A stretch of DNA of 64,000 nucleotides from contig CANNZV010000342.1 in NCBI GenBank assembly GCA_947561585.1, forward strand, positions 62,001 through 126,000, read 5' to 3'. This document shows positions 48,186-59,384 of this stretch, one piece after another. A program made the position numbers and the translations under genes. Origin of the DNA: Caprella mutica (lineage: Eukaryota > Arthropoda > Malacostraca > Amphipoda > Caprellidae). Positions within the stretch are counted from its first letter, which is position 1. Every line of letters begins with the position of its first letter. The notes below the pieces were generated by a model, which worked only from the letters and a program-made list of their open reading frames with translations, did not search any database and was not told the origin of the DNA.

Positions 48186-48342
48186 TAAATAAATAATCAT
48201 TATTAATTAATAGATTATTGATAGTTGTTCAAAATATGACTGCAAGATATTTACCAGTGTGCTTCCTCATGGCTCTGTTCTTGGTTCATTTTTCTTTTTA
48301 ATATTCATTAATGATTTACATCTTTTGTTTGTTTCAAGTAAG

Positions 48343-49542
48343 CAGAGATGGGCAGGAAAGTACTTCCCAAGTACCAAGTAAAAGTACTAAGTAACAAGTA
48401 AGTACTTCAAGTACTACTTGAAGTACTTTCTAAAAAGTACTTTGAATAATTACTTAGAAGTACTTTTTACAAGTACTTGTTACTTTCCAAGTAAAAAGTA
48501 CTTTGCAAAGTACATTTTTTTCCTTTCAGTCAAGAGATTTTAAAAGATTAGTTCTAAAATCTCTACAAAATTAATTCTTTTTCTCATCAAAACTGTATTT
48601 ACAGCAACTGGATAAAAACTAGAGTTTGAAGAGGTCCAACATGTTAGAAAATTGTTTGTCAAGCAGTAAAATTGAAAACTTTGTCAAACAGTAGAATCGA
48701 AAACTAAGACTGTAAGACATTGTATACTTTTATGTGACGGTGAATATTTATATATTCTGACATACAATCATGTATAGAGACTATGAGTTATATTGACCAA
48801 TTTAAGTACATTGAATATAATTATTTTGTGATACCTAGATATAACAACCAATATTTACCAAACACATTGATGAATTATAAGCGTGTGGACGTGTACAGTG
48901 AGTCACTGTGATGATGTACTATCAGAGAAAAGAGTCACTGTGATGATGTACTATCAGAGAAAAGAGTCACTGTGATGATGTACTATCAGAGAAAAGAGTC
49001 ACTGTGATGATGTACTATCAGAGAAAAGAGTCACTGTTATGATGTACTATCAGAGAAAAGAGTCACTGTGATGATGTACTATCAGAGAAAAGAGTCACTG
49101 TGATGATGGACTATCAGAGAAAAGAGTCACTGTGATGATGGACTATCAGAGAAAAGAGTCACTGTAATGATGTACTATCAGAGAAAAGAGTCAGTGTGAT
49201 GATGTACTATCAGAGAAAAGAGTCACTGTGATGATGTACTATCAGAGAAAAGAGTCACTGTGATGATGTACTATCAGAGAAAAGAGTCACTGTGATGATG
49301 TACTATCAGAGAAAAGAGTCACTGAGAAGATGTACTGTCAGAGTTAACAGTATGAATTATTAGTTTTTAAATTGTATAGTAAATGTACTTGGTACTTGAA
49401 AGTACTTTAAAAAGTACTTGGTACTTGTACTTTGAAAGTACTTTTTTATTTGAGTACTTGGGCAACTACTTCAAGTACATTGATTTACGAGTACTTGTAC
49501 TTAGTACTTAAGTACTTTCGATGTACTTTTCGCCCATCTCTG
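48343..49542. mobile_element. 1.2-kb hAT-type element, perfect 8-bp TSD, carries satellite
   Basis: The ends CAGAGATGGGC and GCCCATCTCTG are typical hAT termini. CAAGTAAG is duplicated exactly at 48335-48342 and 49543-49550. Both sub-terminal regions are dense in AAGTACTT words, which may be transposase binding sites. The interior holds the 32-bp array. There is no transposase frame. A truncated relative lies at 32390-32519. Confidence 0.9.
48897..49330. repeat. 32-bp minisatellite (reverse of 12007-12606), ~13 copies
   Basis: The unit is AGTCACTGTGATGATGTACT, then ATCAGAGAAAAG, the reverse complement of the 12-kb array. It sits wholly inside the hAT-type element. Confidence 0.95.
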
Positions 49543-49550
49543 CAAGTAAG

Positions 49551-50179
49551 TTAGTTTAAACTTTGTCCTGTTAAATTATTCCTCTTGTAGATATGAGACT
49601 ACTGTTATTCTTATTATGATGTTAGGTGCAAATAATATTAAATGCTATTCATCAAATAAATGAGACTCAAATATATAGCTAATATCATAATATATATTAT
49701 GTTTAAATTGCGATTGAAGGAAAAACCAAATGCATAACACAAAATTACAGTTTTTGATCCTTTAAAATGTATTATGCAAATGGAATAATATTAGAAATAA
49801 TTATTATATTGAAATCATTCAATTTAGTTCGTACCTTTAGTCTGCATTTTAATGTACAGTCCAAGAAAATTGTTTCTGTGTTGATTTCTTAACTGTTTAC
49901 TGATTTCCAAAAATGAAACTTTAATAATTATATTACTTGTAGATAGTATAAAATTAGTCTGGGCATACGACGATAAATTTGTAAGATTTGAAAATAATAA
50001 CAGAAAATAACAGAAAATGTTGTGACTCTTTTCTTTGATAGTACATCATGTAATTCTTTTCTTTGATAGAACTTATATATCTTTTTCTGTATGAGGTTTT
50101 CTTACTGTTGATAAATTTACATTTGTCATGTTTTATTTATTTGATATATTATTACCCAAAGAACGCATTCAATAGTTAC
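49551..50179. other. No gene; MITE remnant
   Basis: Bases 49960-50080 match one side of the 13724-13968 MITE, including two partial 32-bp satellite units. Confidence 0.5.
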
Positions 50180-50385
50180 AATAATTTTCCTCATCTTTCT
50201 GTGAGTGCAGTCACGGTGTGACTGTATTCACGAAGTAGCTTTCTTGCATTCATGAACTTTATAACCGACAGGTGGCAGGTGACTTTGTTCATGGAGGTAC
50301 TTTCCTTTTTGACTGCTTCTTCTAGTCACTTCTATTTAATTTTTTTTGAAGTCTTTTGGTTCCGAAGTATACGTTTAACCCATAC
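50180..50385 (+). repeat. Dispersed repeat S1 copy (3' half)
   Basis: It contains TGTGAGTGCAGTCACGGTGT, GGTGACTTTGTTCATGGAGG and TGACTGCTTCTTCTAGTC. Confidence 0.75.
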
Positions 50386-52011
50386 TAAAGTACACGTAAT
50401 TAATAAGCTATATGTTTTGTTGAATATTTAACGGAAGTAAAATATTTAGAGAAAATGGCAATTAAGGGCAATTAGTTATTATTACTCGGATATAAATTTT
50501 AGTTTAGTATCAGGTAAGCTCCTCAATTGATAATGTTTCCTGGCATAAACTTAAATCCAATTTCTTATTTCCATGACAATTATTGCCTATTATATGTAGG
50601 GTAGTGAAGTCTTTTTAGTACTAGATTGTATTGTATAAATTTTGTTTGAATAAAAAATATACTTACAACTAATAAATTTTTTTATTATTATTTTTTTTTT
50701 ATATGAAATAACAATCTTCTCCTCTGGGTCGAGATTATGTTTTAATACAGATGCCAATAGGTAATTGAGATAAAAGTGACTTAGATTCTATATGGGAGTG
50801 CTATTGTACAGAGCATTAATTACTCCAGATGACAATAAGTCATACATTTGATTATATATATTTAGTGTCATGTGAGTTTAGCAGTCCATCATTCGATAGA
50901 CCGTAGTTATATAATGGATATTTTGTTAAACTTGTAGTTTTAAAATTGTAGGAATTTATAATAAATGTCATTAAGAGTTATGATTTTTCTTTTCTATTTA
51001 ATTTGAAGATTCTAAGTAAAATATTTTGGCTGGTTCATCAGCAATGTAAAAACAATGGACATCGTCTGAATATATAGAGAATACGGTTTGTATTCATGAA
51101 GTCTCAGAATAACCTATTTAATGGCCCTCAACAAGACTACAACATTCTATATATTAACGGAAATGTGACTAAAATTATCCGAGAACTAATAGAATAATTT
51201 GAACTGAAATACTTGATTTTAAAATACATTTTTATTTATTCATATAATTTTATAGCTAAGCCGACTAGCTACATGTGTTTATAATATTTCTCACCAAATC
51301 TTTATTAATGCCTTCTATGTAGCAGCAATAATAACTATGTATCTATCTAATTCCATTAACACTATTTTATCGGCTGTTCCATTAATTTAGGAATGATAAT
51401 TTGTGGAATGTGTCCAAAGAATGTTTATCAGTACATTTTATTAAATGAAGCATGAAAAGAGTTTCAAGAAAGTATGTATACCACTTTTAAAAACGCTTTC
51501 AAGTCTGGTGGTGCATCAGCATATCTCATACCAACATAAGGGTTACGTTTAATAGTCAGAGATTATAAACCCATTAAATTTTCAGTCTGTGTACTGTTCT
51601 GCAGCTCAAATTTTTGTACCACCCTCATGAATGGTTGGGTATATACCCCATAGTCATAAGTCTTTTGAGTACATAGATCATTTATTTCGATCAAAAGTGT
51701 GGAACTGAAAGAGGTACAAATCGAAATGTTTAGGCTTTTATCAGTTTCACAAGTGATTGTGAATATATCTTTACTTGCTCCAAGTATAATAAAAGTTTAT
51801 TTTTTTATTTATTCAAGTATCTAGATATATTTTGATAATTGAGTCACGTACACAAATTACCTAATAATTATAGATTGTCTCAACAGTTTCTTCTATACTC
51901 CAGTTTATCAAAATGATATTCAATATGTGGTTATGAATTTCCATGATTTAGTATTTTCTAACAATTTTGTATCTTTTTAGCTCGAATTGCTCAAATAAAA
52001 CAGTTTCAAAA
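50386..52011. other. Upstream of BLOC1S3, no gene
   Basis: AT-rich. ATCTTTTTAG at 51971-51980 could be a 3' splice site for an untranslated first exon, 31 bases before the BLOC1S3 start codon. That is inference. Confidence 0.4.
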
Positions 52012-55000
52012 ATGACTAGCTCAATTAAACAAGGAATTATAATAAGTGGAGAAGCCTCAGAATCTGACGAAGAAATTTACTCTGATCCTCTCATCAAACG
52101 TAAGTAAATTAAGATTTAAGAAATACGTTATTTAGAAGTATATGAAGTCCCTGAATTAGGTATAAATTACTATTTAGAATAGCATATTTCAATATTTTCA
52201 TTAATTTTACAACGAGCTTACGATTTAGTATTTAGGTATGAACACTTAGTCACTTAACTAGAAATAAATAAATGAAAATAAATTAGTCTGTAAAACAGAG
52301 TTCTGACAGTACTCTGTTGTATGAATAATGAAGGCTGAACTTCTGAAGCTATCATGCTATGATGCTATGAGCTTAGAAGTTAGACTAGCATGCACTGTGA
52401 TTATTTTAGTAGATATGCAACATTTAAATGTAATTTCGGTTCAGAATGTTTCAGAGACTTAGTCTGAAAAGTAGGTAGCTATCTTCAGACCCAGAGTTTT
52501 TTTGCAGAAATTGGGATTTATGCGCCAATCTGTATTTCGTGGTAAATTCCACCGACATGTCGGTGAAATTTTTCCCTCTTTGAATATAATATTCTGGCAA
52601 AGTCGGTGGATTTTTAGCTATTTTAGCCTATTTATTCCTATGTTCCAGGTTGACGATTGTATTTGGTGGTAAATTCCAATGATTACGGAATGATATATCG
52701 GGAGATATTCAATTTCTCTAATAAAAAAAATCCTGCAATGTCGGAGGATATTTAGCTATTAATTCCTATATTGCCATTAATTTTTGGAGGGGAAACTAGA
52801 AAATGTTGGAGGACTAAACAAATTGATGAAAAATGTTGGCAGCTTTTTCTCAGATTTTTGCCAAGTAAAATTGTATGTCTCATAAACTCACCATTTGTCT
52901 CTCCAGCTCTCTCCAAAATTCAACAAATTCTCTCTAAAATGATCAAATTATCATTAATTCTCTCCAAAATAACATTGTAGCATAGGAGAAAAATAGAAAA
53001 AACTCGCCATTTGCAATTGAAGGGCTCAAAATAACTGTCACAAACTCGCCATTAAAATGGCGAGTTTGGACATGCTTTATTACTTGGGATTTTTGAAAAA
53101 GTCAGAGGAGTTCAGTGCACTGTGCACCAAATACAAACTGGCCTATGTTACCATTAATTTTCGGTGGATAAATTGGGAAAATAATAGTGGATCAGCCAAA
53201 TTACTGGAAATTTATGGTGGATTTTTACAGCCTTTTCAAAAAGTCAGTTGGATTTTGTGCACCAAATACAGACTGGTTTATGTGCAGCAAATAACACGGG
53301 AACATAGGAATTAAATAGAACTTGGGCACAGGATTAATCCACAAATCCTGCTCTACTTTTCAGACTGGTTAGCCAAGTAATAAAGCATGTCCAAACTCGC
53401 CATTTTAATGGCGAGTTTGTGACAGTTATTTTGAGCACTTCAAATGCAAATGGCGAGTTTTATCTATTTTTCTCCTATGCTACCAGTCTGCAGAAACTGG
53501 TAAAGTGTTCGTAGAGATCTCTTATTCTGTTCGTAGCAAAATCAATGTAAATATAGGGATTAATTCAGAAGTGTTCGTAGCAAAATTAATGTAAATATAG
53601 GAATTAATTCCAAATTGTTCGGAGAGAATATCCCAAATATCTCACATATTCTGCAGACTGGCTATGCTACAATGTTATTCCAGTCTGTATTTAGTGGTAA
53701 ATTCCACCGACATGTCGGTGGAATTTTTTCCCTTTCAAAATAATATTCTGGCAAAGTCGTTGGATTTTCAACTATTTATTCATGTTACCATTAACTTTTG
53801 GTGGATAAATTGGGAAAATGTTGGTGGATCAGTCAAACTACTGGAAATTAATGGTGGATTTTTTCAGCTTTTTGAAAAAGTCAGTGGGATTTTTTGCACC
53901 AAATACAGACTGGATGTTATTTTGGAGAGAATTTATGAAAATATGATCATTTTGGAGAGAATTTGTTGAATATTGGAGAGAGCTGGAGAGACAAATGGCA
54001 AGTTTATGAGACATACTATTTTACTTGGCTGGTTAGAAGTTGAGAAGGGCCGCTCTTGAGAAGTTGAGAGGGCCGCAATTAAAAATTAAAGGGCCGCAAT
54101 TTACCTGCGTGACCCTAATCCTATGTATGTCAGTTAAAAAAGGCAAAAGCCAATTAACACATTTCCTGTGATTGCCAGATGCACAATAATGCTCCCAGCC
54201 TCCCACTGCGATTCCATACATATCCAGTCTGCAGAATGTGTCTCTTCTCCCGCAGAGATTAATTTGAGAGACAGTAACTCTCTGACTCTCAGCAGCAGAT
54301 TCAGAATCTCCCTCAGCTAAATTAATGGTAACATAGGAAATAATTCTAAATCTCCTGCAGAGATCTCCAATTTCTAAAATTCAATCAAAAACTCCTGCAG
54401 AGAGTCTTGGAAAAATGTTCCATATTCTGCAGACTGGATACATATGAATTATTACCAGTGTCTGTATGGCTGTCATCATGAGAGGTTGTGTTATGCTCTT
54501 TTTCATATCATTGATTGATACATAGTACAACAAAATGGTGACCATCTGTAGATATCTTTGCATATAATTTTTTATTTATTTAATGTATAAAAAGACTGGG
54601 GACCCACTGGTGGGTCCCTTTGCAGCACAGGACAAGTCAATGGGACCCACCGCCCACTGGTGGGTCCCTTTGCAGGAAATGTGTTAATTCTCTTAGAATT
54701 CAAAAAGTCAAAAACTCAGATATGTCTAATTGGCTTAAAAATTTAAATTAATTCCTGTGTTCCCATGTTAATTTTGGCTCAAAATCTTCTAAAAATGAGC
54801 CAAATTGGCTTGGCTCAAAATTTTAGTGAAATTTTGGCTCAAAAATTGGCATGGGGTAAAGACCTGAAATATACCCTGAAATGACCTGAAAACATTTTAA
54901 ATGCCTGCCATTTAAATACCACTGCATGTATCGATTATCAAACATGTTTCAAATCGAGAAGGAGTCCCTGGTAACATTTCCTGACAGTTTCGCTGAAAAT

Positions 55001-58000
55001 TATCTTCCATTTTTTGAAAAATTGTGCCCTGAACAGACTGTATATACCAATTTTGGTACAAAAACAAAGAAGGGATGAAGACGCCTGTTATATAAATACC
55101 ACTGCTTGTATCCATTATTAAACATGATTTTTCTTTCAAGGAGACCCTGGCAACACCTCGTAAAAAATCCCACTGACTTTTTCAAAAAGCTGAAAAAATG
55201 ATTAAAAATTCACCAACAATTTGGCTGATCCTCCAGCATTTTCCCAATTTTTCCACTGAAAATTAATGGTAACATAGAAATAAACAGCTAAAAAAACCAC
55301 CAACTTTGCCAGAATTTTATTTTCAAAAAGAAAAAATTCCGCCAACAAGTCGGTGGAATTTACCAGGAAATACAGTCTTAAACAATCATGAAGTGTGCTG
55401 AACATCAAACTAGCGGATACAACAAACTACATAACAGCCATTTATTTACGTTGAGACCATTGATAGAAAGTACAGTGGTACGCCATATTGTGGTGCACCG
55501 CTCAGCTTTTAGATACTGTTGGTATTTGGTGCACAAGTTCCCACCAACAATTTGGCTGATCCACCCAACATTTTCCCAATTTAGCCACCAAAAATTAATG
55601 ATAACATAGAAATAAATAGCTAAAAATCCACTGATTTTGCTAGAATTATTTTCTAAAAGAAAAAATTCCATTGACAAGTCCGTAGAATTTACCATGAAAT
55701 ACCCAGTCTGCAGAATATGGGAAGTATTTGGGATATGCTCTCTGAACAATTTTGAATTAATTCTTATATTTACATTAATTTTGCTACAAACAGAATAAGA
55801 GATCTCTACAAACACTTTAGGTGACTATCAGTTTCTGCAGACTGGTGAAATACAGACTGGCAGTTTAGTTATACTGTAGCTATAGTGTATACCAAGGTAT
55901 ATTAACTACAAGGTAGAGTATTGCGCAGGTTCATATCAAGATGATTACAGTTTTGTTGTGAAAGACGCTGGCTGGTGTGCGGCCGTGTGCCCCATGATAA
56001 TTATTTTTACATAGAAACAAGGTCTGTTATTCATTCTTTTTAGAATAAAATGAATTTCAACTTGTTTTTTTGGACTAAACTGGCTGTATTCAGCATTGTG
56101 AAAACTTTTCATATATTTTTTAGTAAGGTTTAATAGGGAAAAACGTATTGTTTTTCTTCAAAGTACGTTTATGTAAGAGCTGTCGATCCTGTCTCTTCTT
56201 ATCCTGTCTATTTCTTCCTAATTCCTACATTTTTAGAAAACCTAAATAATTTAATCAGAACAATTACACTTTTTTCATTGCATCCGCACACAGCACAAAC
56301 AACCACGGCAAAAATTCTTATTTACAAATAACTAATTAAGTAGCTGTATCTATTATTGCAGGGCCAAACGGCCGTGTGTTCGTATGTGCGTATTTGTTTA
56401 TGCGCAGAGGAGTCTAAAATTCGTATCAAGGCGTAGCATGCCTTGTTAAGTTAATATACCTTAGTGTATACATTATACATACATGGTGTGACGGTTAGTG
56501 CAGTGGCCAGTAACTGTGAGGGCACAGTGTGGCGTGTGTGACAGTGACACTATAAGAGCTTCACTTATTGTCTTATACAGAAACAATCCAATCTAAAAAA
56601 AGGTCTCCTCAGTCTCTCCGACAGTCAGACCGAGGATTTTTTTACAGAAATTGGGATTTGGTCGCAGAAAATAAAAATTTAAAATGGACGTAGGATTAAT
56701 CCTGAAATCCTGTTATACTTTTCAGACTGGGAAATAATGAAATAATTTGGCTGCCAATCTGCAAAGTGTGGAAAATCTGTCTTCATGATTTTATTTTGAA
56801 GATAATTTGTCTCCAAAGATTTTCAAATCTGTCTCCAAAATGACTAGAATTCTGCTAAATCTCTCCAATTAATTCATGTAAACATAGGAATTAATTAGGA
56901 AAGTGTCTCCAAAATCTTACAAAGACATATTTTCCCTCAAAATATGTCTCCAAAGATCTTCGTAATCGGTGACAGGCGTATGTTAATGTTGTGAGTTCCG
57001 AATAATTGGATGACAACATGACTTTGTTTTCACATGTTCGATTTTGTTCCAATACTATTGAAACTGGTAAAGTGTTTGCAGAAATCTATTTATGGTTTAT
57101 CTGATCATCATGTGATCATTGTAATGTAACTTTTAGAAATCAATAGAAATTTTTTCACAAAGAATTTACTAAATATCTCCCACATTCTGCAGAATGGATT
57201 TGATCATAATCATCATCATATAAGAAAATATATACTATTGCTAATAATTAGTATGTAACTCTTTATTTTAATTGGTAAGTATCAATAATTCTAATGTTAT
57301 AGAATATAGAGTGAGTCACTTTAATCCAGGGTTGTTAAAAAACAATTATTTTTTTGAAAAAAACATAAACTTATGGTCTTTTGAAAAATCAAATAAACCA
57401 TGGTTTATTTGATTTTTATAGAGAATAATTTAATAAATGTGCATAAAGATGCCGATTGGTTCATAACTGATCACTATCCATGGTTAACAGTACAAAACAT
57501 CATTCATATTTTGATAAATTATGAAATAAAATGATTTATTTGAGATAAATTATGAAAAAATTAATTAATGCAGATGCTATGTAACATTTTACTACCAATT
57601 CATAAATAATTCTTAGCTGCTAGTTTACTTTAATAAGCTCATAAACATTTAAAACTCAAGTCTTAATTAACATAGCTAGATTCAAATATTTCTTGAATTT
57701 TTATATTTCCATTGGTTTACATTTCAAATGTAGATGTTCATAGTTTCAAACTAAAATATAACATATTAGCTAATGAATATCACAGTGTGACTCAAGACTC
57801 TATTTTATTAGCTCTTCACTAAATAACTATGTAAAATATCTTTATAAAATGATAATATCACAATATGGTGAGGAGAAAACCCTGTCCATATTTCTATTTT
57901 CCTTTTAGACTTGATGTTTTCCATTAAAAAATTACACTACTAAAATTAACTAATTGTATTTTTAAATAGCTGCATGATATATTTATTGAAATGATTTAAC

Positions 58001-59364
58001 AAAACTATTTAAAGTGATTTTAGAGCTGCAAATTTAAAAAAATAAAATAAACCATAAAAACCAAATTAACCATGTTTTTTTTAGCTTGGTTTAAACAAAT
58101 TTGTTTAAACCAAACCACCCTGCTTTAATAAGTTTATAGTTATAGCCAATTAATTGGCTTAACATTTTGAAATAACTTGTGAGTCCTGTGTTTCAGAATC
58201 CATATTAATTTTGGCTTTAAAATTGGCAGCCTTGGTTCAGATTTTTGTGAATTTAGGCTCAAAAATTGGCTTACAGTTTGACAGCCTCTGAAACATGGCA
58301 TGATTGCACTAAGATTCCTCACTGTCTGTTCTTGCAGAAAAATGCATGCAACTGGCGAGTTAAAATGTCAACTTCATGGATACCAATTAAAATAAGTTAA
58401 ATGTGTCAACAAAAAGCAGTAAAGTAATTAAAAATATGGGATATTTTTTACCTTTTCTGTTCAAACAATCCTTAATTTCATCCTGCATTTTAGTATTTGT
58501 GTATTTTACTGAGAATAAGAGTCAAATTGGAAGACTTTTGAGAATTGATAACATTCATCATTTTTCAGCAGTCTGCTGTCTATCAAAAAATAGACTATTA
58601 ATTTACATGATATTGAAGAAGAATAAAAGAAGATCTACTTGTAAGTTGTTTAAACTGTCTTTAAAATTACAAACAGTTTTACTTTTTGTGAACTGGCCTA
58701 ATATCTATTACCAAAAATGTAAACTAAATATTTTGGTCTTTGACTAATTTCATCCTTTTGATACAAGCTTGAAAAAAAGCTTCTCTAAAATTTCAGATAT
58801 AGGTAATTCTTCTAATTTAAGATTATTAGTTTCCTAATAACAAGCCAATTCATTCAATCAAAGAAAATACTTTTGTATATCTTTATACTCAAATTACTGT
58901 CTTTTTCAGAAGGAAACTGTAATGCCACTACACCATCTAGCACTACCAATACCATTAGAGAGGAAGAATTGAAGAAGTCTTCTATCCCTATCAAAAAGTC
59001 TCCAAAATATATGCAAGATTCTTTGTTGCAAATCAAATTAAGTGAGTTGATGAATTGCATAAATTTATATTTTTATCGTGTTTCAATTCATTGACCAAAC
59101 TTCTCAATTTTCATTATTACTATTTACTGATTTTCTTATTTTACAGGGGAAAGCAAGAATAAGCTGAAGGAGAGTGTCCATGCTACATATCTGCTACCAT
59201 TAGTAAATTCCAAACTCAAACTAAATGACATCCAAAAAAATTCTAATCAGTTGTCCTCAGTATTAGAAAATACAAAATCATCACTGATACACATTGAAAC
59301 TAACCTAAAAAATCTCTCCATGAATATAGACAGTCTTCCATCAAATTTAGTATCTTTGAAATAG
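52012..59364 (+). CDS. BLOC1S3: BLOC-1 complex subunit 3 homologue, 3 exons
   Basis: Exons are 52012-52099, 58910-59041 and 59147-59364, with GT-AG introns (6.8 kb and 105 bases) and matching phases; the product is 145 residues. The acidic N-terminal motif IISGEASESDEEIYSDPL matches the GEA(T/A)ETDSE motif of BLOC1S3. The C-terminal coiled-coil block QDSLLQIKLRESKNKL and the following VHATYLLPLV match the SLLQLRLAESQARL region. BLOC-1 acts on endosomes in making lysosome-related organelles. Intron 1 is filled with nested miniature transposons. The stop lies 20 bases before the RBM48 start, so the two may share one transcript. Confidence 0.8.
52645..53141. mobile_element. Second CCACC-word element inserted in the core of the first
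   Basis: The ends CCAGGTTGACGATTGTATTT and CCAAATACAAACTGG are aged. CCTATGTT is duplicated exactly at 52637-52644 and 53142-53149, and this site is the host element's ATAGG core read in reverse. The older-looking body contains the next insertion. Confidence 0.75.
52861..53087. mobile_element. CTCTCC-word element (P4), innermost
   Basis: The ends are CCAAGTAA and TTACTTGG. GATTTTTG is duplicated exactly at 52853-52860 and 53088-53095. The arms consist of TTCTCTCCAAAAT words and ACTCGCCATT / AATGGCGAGT. The core ATTGTAGCATAGGAG is near 52973-52987. Confidence 0.85.
53483..53661. mobile_element. GTTCGTAG-word element (P2) in the P4 core
   Basis: The ends are CCAGTCTGCAGAAACTGG and ATATTCTGCAGACTGG. 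CTATGCTA is duplicated exactly at 53475-53482 and 53662-53669. The core unit TGTTCGTAGCAAAAT.. AATGTAAATATAGG is present twice in tandem. Confidence 0.9.
53680..53913. mobile_element. CCACC-word element in the P4 core
   Basis: The ends are CCAGTCTGTATTTAGTGG and CACCAAATACAGACTGG. ATGTTATT is duplicated exactly at 53672-53679 and 53914-53921. Confidence 0.9.
54224..54437. mobile_element. CTCCTGCAGAGA-word element (P3)
   Basis: The ends are CCAGTCTGCAGAATGTG and ATATTCTGCAGACTGG. ATACATAT is duplicated exactly at 54216-54223 and 54438-54445. The core ATTAATGGTAACATAGGAAA is at about 54321-54340. The arms use CTCCTGCAGAGA words. Confidence 0.9.
54590..54870. repeat. CCCACTGGTGGG hairpins and a GGCTC-word element (P5)
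   Basis: GACCCACTGGTGGGTCCCTT occurs twice (54601 and 54652 regions). From about 54730 to 54850 the GGCTCAAAATTTT words surround the core ATTAATTCCTGTGTTCCCAT. The ends of P5 are not fixed. Confidence 0.55.
54900..55155. repeat. Direct repeat of ~60 bp, two copies ~180 bp apart
   Basis: ATAAATACCACTGC(A/T)TGTATC, AAACATG and the following GAG(T/A)CCCTGG pieces occur near 54912-54970 and 55092-55150. Confidence 0.6.
55160..55380. mobile_element. CCACC-word element, degraded
   Basis: CCCACTGACTTTTTCAAAAA, AAAATTAATGGTAACATAG and AAATACAGTCTTA keep the order of the family. The left end is lost. Confidence 0.65.
55513..55860. mobile_element. CCACC-word element hosting a P2-type insertion
   Basis: It runs from GGTATTTGGTGCACAAG to TACAGACTGG, with core AAAATTAATGATAACATAG. 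The element at 55703-55845 lies just inside its right end. Confidence 0.7.
55703..55845. mobile_element. P2-type element, perfect 8-bp TSD
   Basis: The ends are CCAGTCTGCAGAATATGGG and GTTTCTGCAGACTGG. TGAAATAC is duplicated exactly at 55695-55702 and 55846-55853. Confidence 0.9.
55879..56475. mobile_element. 600-bp foldback, GTGTATACCAAGGTATATTA ends
   Basis: The left arm GTGTATACCAAGGTATATTA faces TTAATATACCTTAGTGTATA, and CTACAAGG pairs with CCTTGTTA. Inner motifs GCGGCCGTGTG and ACGGCCGTGTG repeat directly. No gene is seen. Confidence 0.65.
56624..57200. repeat. P7 copy and GTCTCC-word element (P6), no gene
   Basis: A P7 copy spans about 56624-56728. A GTCTCCAAAAT-word element with core CATGTAAACATAGGAATTAA spans about 56745-56985. 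A GAGTTCCGAATAATTGGATG MITE-like end follows, and a TTCTGCAGA end lies near 57186. Confidence 0.6.
57327..58122. mobile_element. hAT-type element, CAGGGTTGTT ends, 8-bp TSD
   Basis: CAGGGTTGTTAAAAAACAAT faces AACCAAACCACCCTG. CTTTAATC (57319-57326) and CTTTAATA (58123-58130) are the duplication with one change. The inner arms AAATAAACCATGGTTTATTT and AAATAAACCATAAAAACC also pair. It is non-coding. Confidence 0.75.
58140..58909. other. GGCTC-word element and end of BLOC1S3 intron 1
   Basis: Bases 58145-58290 are a P5-type copy (ATTGGCTTAA, ATCCATATTAATTTTGGC). The 114-aa frame at 58403 lies in the intron and has no domain. Confidence 0.5.
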
Positions 59365-59384
59365 ATATTAGTTTTATAAGCAAT

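Larger units (their letters stand above)
52525..53276. mobile_element. CCACC-word element inserted in P7
   Basis: The ends are CCAATCTGTATTTCGTGG and CCAAATACAGACTGG. TTTATGCG (52517-52524) and TTTATGTG (53277-53284) are the 8-base duplication with one change. Its own core is split by the next element. Confidence 0.75.
52461..53368. mobile_element. CAGACTGG-ended element (P7), outermost of a four-level nest
   Basis: The left end AGTCTGAAAAGTAG and the right end CTACTTTTCAGACTGG pair. The core is AACACGGGAACATAGGAATT at 53288-53307. The interior TTGGGATTTATGCG is interrupted by the element at 52525-53276. A second, solo copy is at about 56624-56728. Confidence 0.65.
53373..54028. mobile_element. 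Second P4 element, host of two insertions in its core
   Basis: The ends CCAAGTAATAAAGC and TTTTACTTGG match the previous element. CTGGTTAG is duplicated exactly at 53365-53372 and 54029-54036. Insertions at 53483 and 53680 lie two bases apart in its core. Confidence 0.85.

Noticed and set aside
53664..53969. 101-aa frame and neighbouring frames at 53-56 kb
   Set aside because: These are translations of the CCACC-word miniature elements. The same peptide scraps recur at every copy on either strand.
58403..58747. 114-aa plus-strand open frame
   Set aside because: It lies wholly in BLOC1S3 intron 1 and shows no family features.
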